DNA of 64,000 nt from Hymenobacter sp. J193 (GTDB lineage Bacteria > Bacteroidota > Bacteroidia > Cytophagales > Hymenobacteraceae), in the NCBI RefSeq assembly GCF_024700075.1, contig NZ_JAJONE010000003.1, positions 1 to 64,000 on the forward strand, read 5' to 3'. A program made the translations under genes and the position numbers. The notes below the pieces were generated by a model. The model was not told the origin of the DNA and ran no database searches. It worked only from the letters and a program-made list of their open reading frames with translations. This document shows positions 63,126 through 64,000 of the stretch, piece by piece. The number at the start of each line of letters is the position of its first letter. Position 1 is the stretch's first letter.

Positions 63126-64000
63126 TTACCGTTCCTGCTCACTACGGCTGGGTGCCAAGCTTGTGCGGGAAACGCTTTGCTCCTGTGTCGGGCGCTCGAC
63201 ATAGTAGCCCTTCAGCTCAGCCAATTCAGCGGTTGCTTTCTCAAAGCGGTCAAGGTAGGGATCAATCCCCTGACCTCGTAAGGAGTTGCTTATGTGTCGA
63301 GCCACTTCCAGGTTCTGGCTGTTAATCTGACCGCTGCTGATTTCCTTTTGCGTCTGACGTAGTAGGTCGTAAGTGTCTTTCCCCCCCACCCGCCCGCTAA
63401 GATGGTCCTGAATAAATACACCGGCCTGATTCAGTTCACGGGTTTGTACACTTTCGTGTCGCTCCCGGGTGATGGGAACTTCGTTCTCTCGTAGGCTTGG
63501 GCGCCGGGCTAATTCCGCCTCTGGCCCTGGCGCAGGTCTTGTTACGGCATTTAGAGCATTCTCCAATTCACTCCGGTCGCCTTTAGAAACATCTTTAGCT
63601 AAGGTCTTGTCAGCCGCCAATTTGACGCCTGGTTCATTTTCAAGTTGTATCTCGTAACCCGCCTGCTTACCAATCTGCTCTGTGACAATATTGAGAACCG
63701 CATCATTGCCGGCTCGGAACGGAGCTACCTGGTAATATTGATCGTAGTACGTAGCCAGCCTCTTTACGAACTCACCTTTATCTAACCCTTTTAGCCAATT
63801 TTCCTTCTGTAGGTCGGCACTGATAGCGTTAAGCCGCGTATTCACTTTACCTGCTTCCTCGAATGCCAGCGGCTCGTTAGTAGCCATACTCTGCCGATTG
63901 CGCGATACATCCTGGTGGGCATTGTCCTTTAGATCCTGTCGCGTTTGACCAGCCCAGGGATACACGTCCTGCATGGTGTACTCATGTATCTTGCGGAAAT
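63126..64000 (-). CDS. Fic-domain protein with degenerate active site (5' end outside window)
   Basis: The visible 291 codons begin at the window edge with FRKIHEYTMQDVYPWAGQTRQD, the classic Fic N-terminal signature (IHxxLFQDVYPWAGxxR). The catalytic loop, normally HPFxxGNGRxxR, reads APFRAGNDAVLNI: the catalytic His is Ala, and the Gly-Arg of GNGR is Asp-Ala. AMP transfer is therefore not expected; the fold may serve as a regulator or an antitoxin-type or ADP-binding domain. The C-terminal 150 residues are charged and helical, ending in a Ser/Arg/Gln-rich tail. It lies downstream of the transfer locus in convergent orientation. The start codon is not visible. Confidence 0.72.
   Translation of the reverse strand, partial: FRKIHEYTMQDVYPWAGQTRQDLKDNAHQDVSRNRQSMATNEPLAFEEAGKVNTRLNAISADLQKENWLKGLDKGEFVKRLATYYDQYYQVAPFRAGNDAVLNIVTEQIGKQAGYEIQLENEPGVKLAADKTLAKDVSKGDRSELENALNAVTRPAPGPEAELARRPSLRENEVPITRERHESVQTRELNQAGVFIQDHLSGRVGGKDTYDLLRQTQKEISSGQINSQNLEVARHISNSLRGQGIDPYLDRFEKATAELAELKGYYVERPTQEQSVSRTSLAPSRSEQER

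Overview
The window reads as DNA from a high-GC Bacteroidota of the Hymenobacter type (Cytophagales), probably a plasmid or other large mobile replicon. The evidence is type IX secretion (T9SS) sorting domains on several secreted proteins, a gliding-motility (CHU_C) C-terminus, a TonB-dependent receptor, a Bacteroidota-type Tra conjugation operon, a TAnnTTTG promoter and many insertion sequences. No rRNA or tRNA gene was seen.

Layout. 1-9 kb: a decayed TonB-dependent receptor, an M20 peptidase, small hypothetical genes and a surface lipoprotein. 9.2-16.7 kb: two head-to-head genes for secreted RCC1-repeat proteins that form a large inverted duplication, with a serine recombinase and a small IR-bounded element between them. 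16.9-21.9 kb: small hypothetical genes, an IS5-type and an IS3-type element. 22.0-33.4 kb: a defence island containing a STAND/NACHT-like NTPase with a nuclease-like N-terminus and helical-repeat C-terminus, a single-chain type ISP-like restriction-modification enzyme, a TIR-like protein, and an Abi_2 HEPN protein preceded by a promoter and a structured small RNA. A serine recombinase lies at its right edge, and the island is bounded by two related 42-bp dyads that share an exact 20-bp direct repeat. 33.5-39.6 kb: a gliding-motility-type surface protein gene split by an IS3 element, then a lipoprotein and a second IS3 copy. 39.7-41.5 kb: small genes including an Imm26-like protein. 41.6-63 kb: the conjugation module, with a giant DUF3991/Toprim-type repeat protein on the minus strand diverging from traE-F-G-J-K-N-M-DUF4141-O on the plus strand, then an XRE regulator, membrane proteins and a T9SS-secreted FnIII protein. 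A partial, catalytically degenerate Fic protein lies at the right edge.

The Tra proteins would build an inner-membrane-spanning mating channel powered by TraG. A repeated operator-like motif (GCAA-N10-TAATyGC) occurs at the divergent tra promoter region and again upstream of the 59-kb membrane gene, suggesting shared control, possibly by the XRE protein. The island genes look like layered anti-phage functions carried as a mobile cassette.

Caution: at least a dozen otherwise intact reading frames are broken by single-base indels, most of them in short homopolymers, and restoring one base each time gives a whole number of codons. Many apparent pseudogenes here may therefore be sequencing artefacts. 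All family assignments are from motif recognition by eye; no database search was run.
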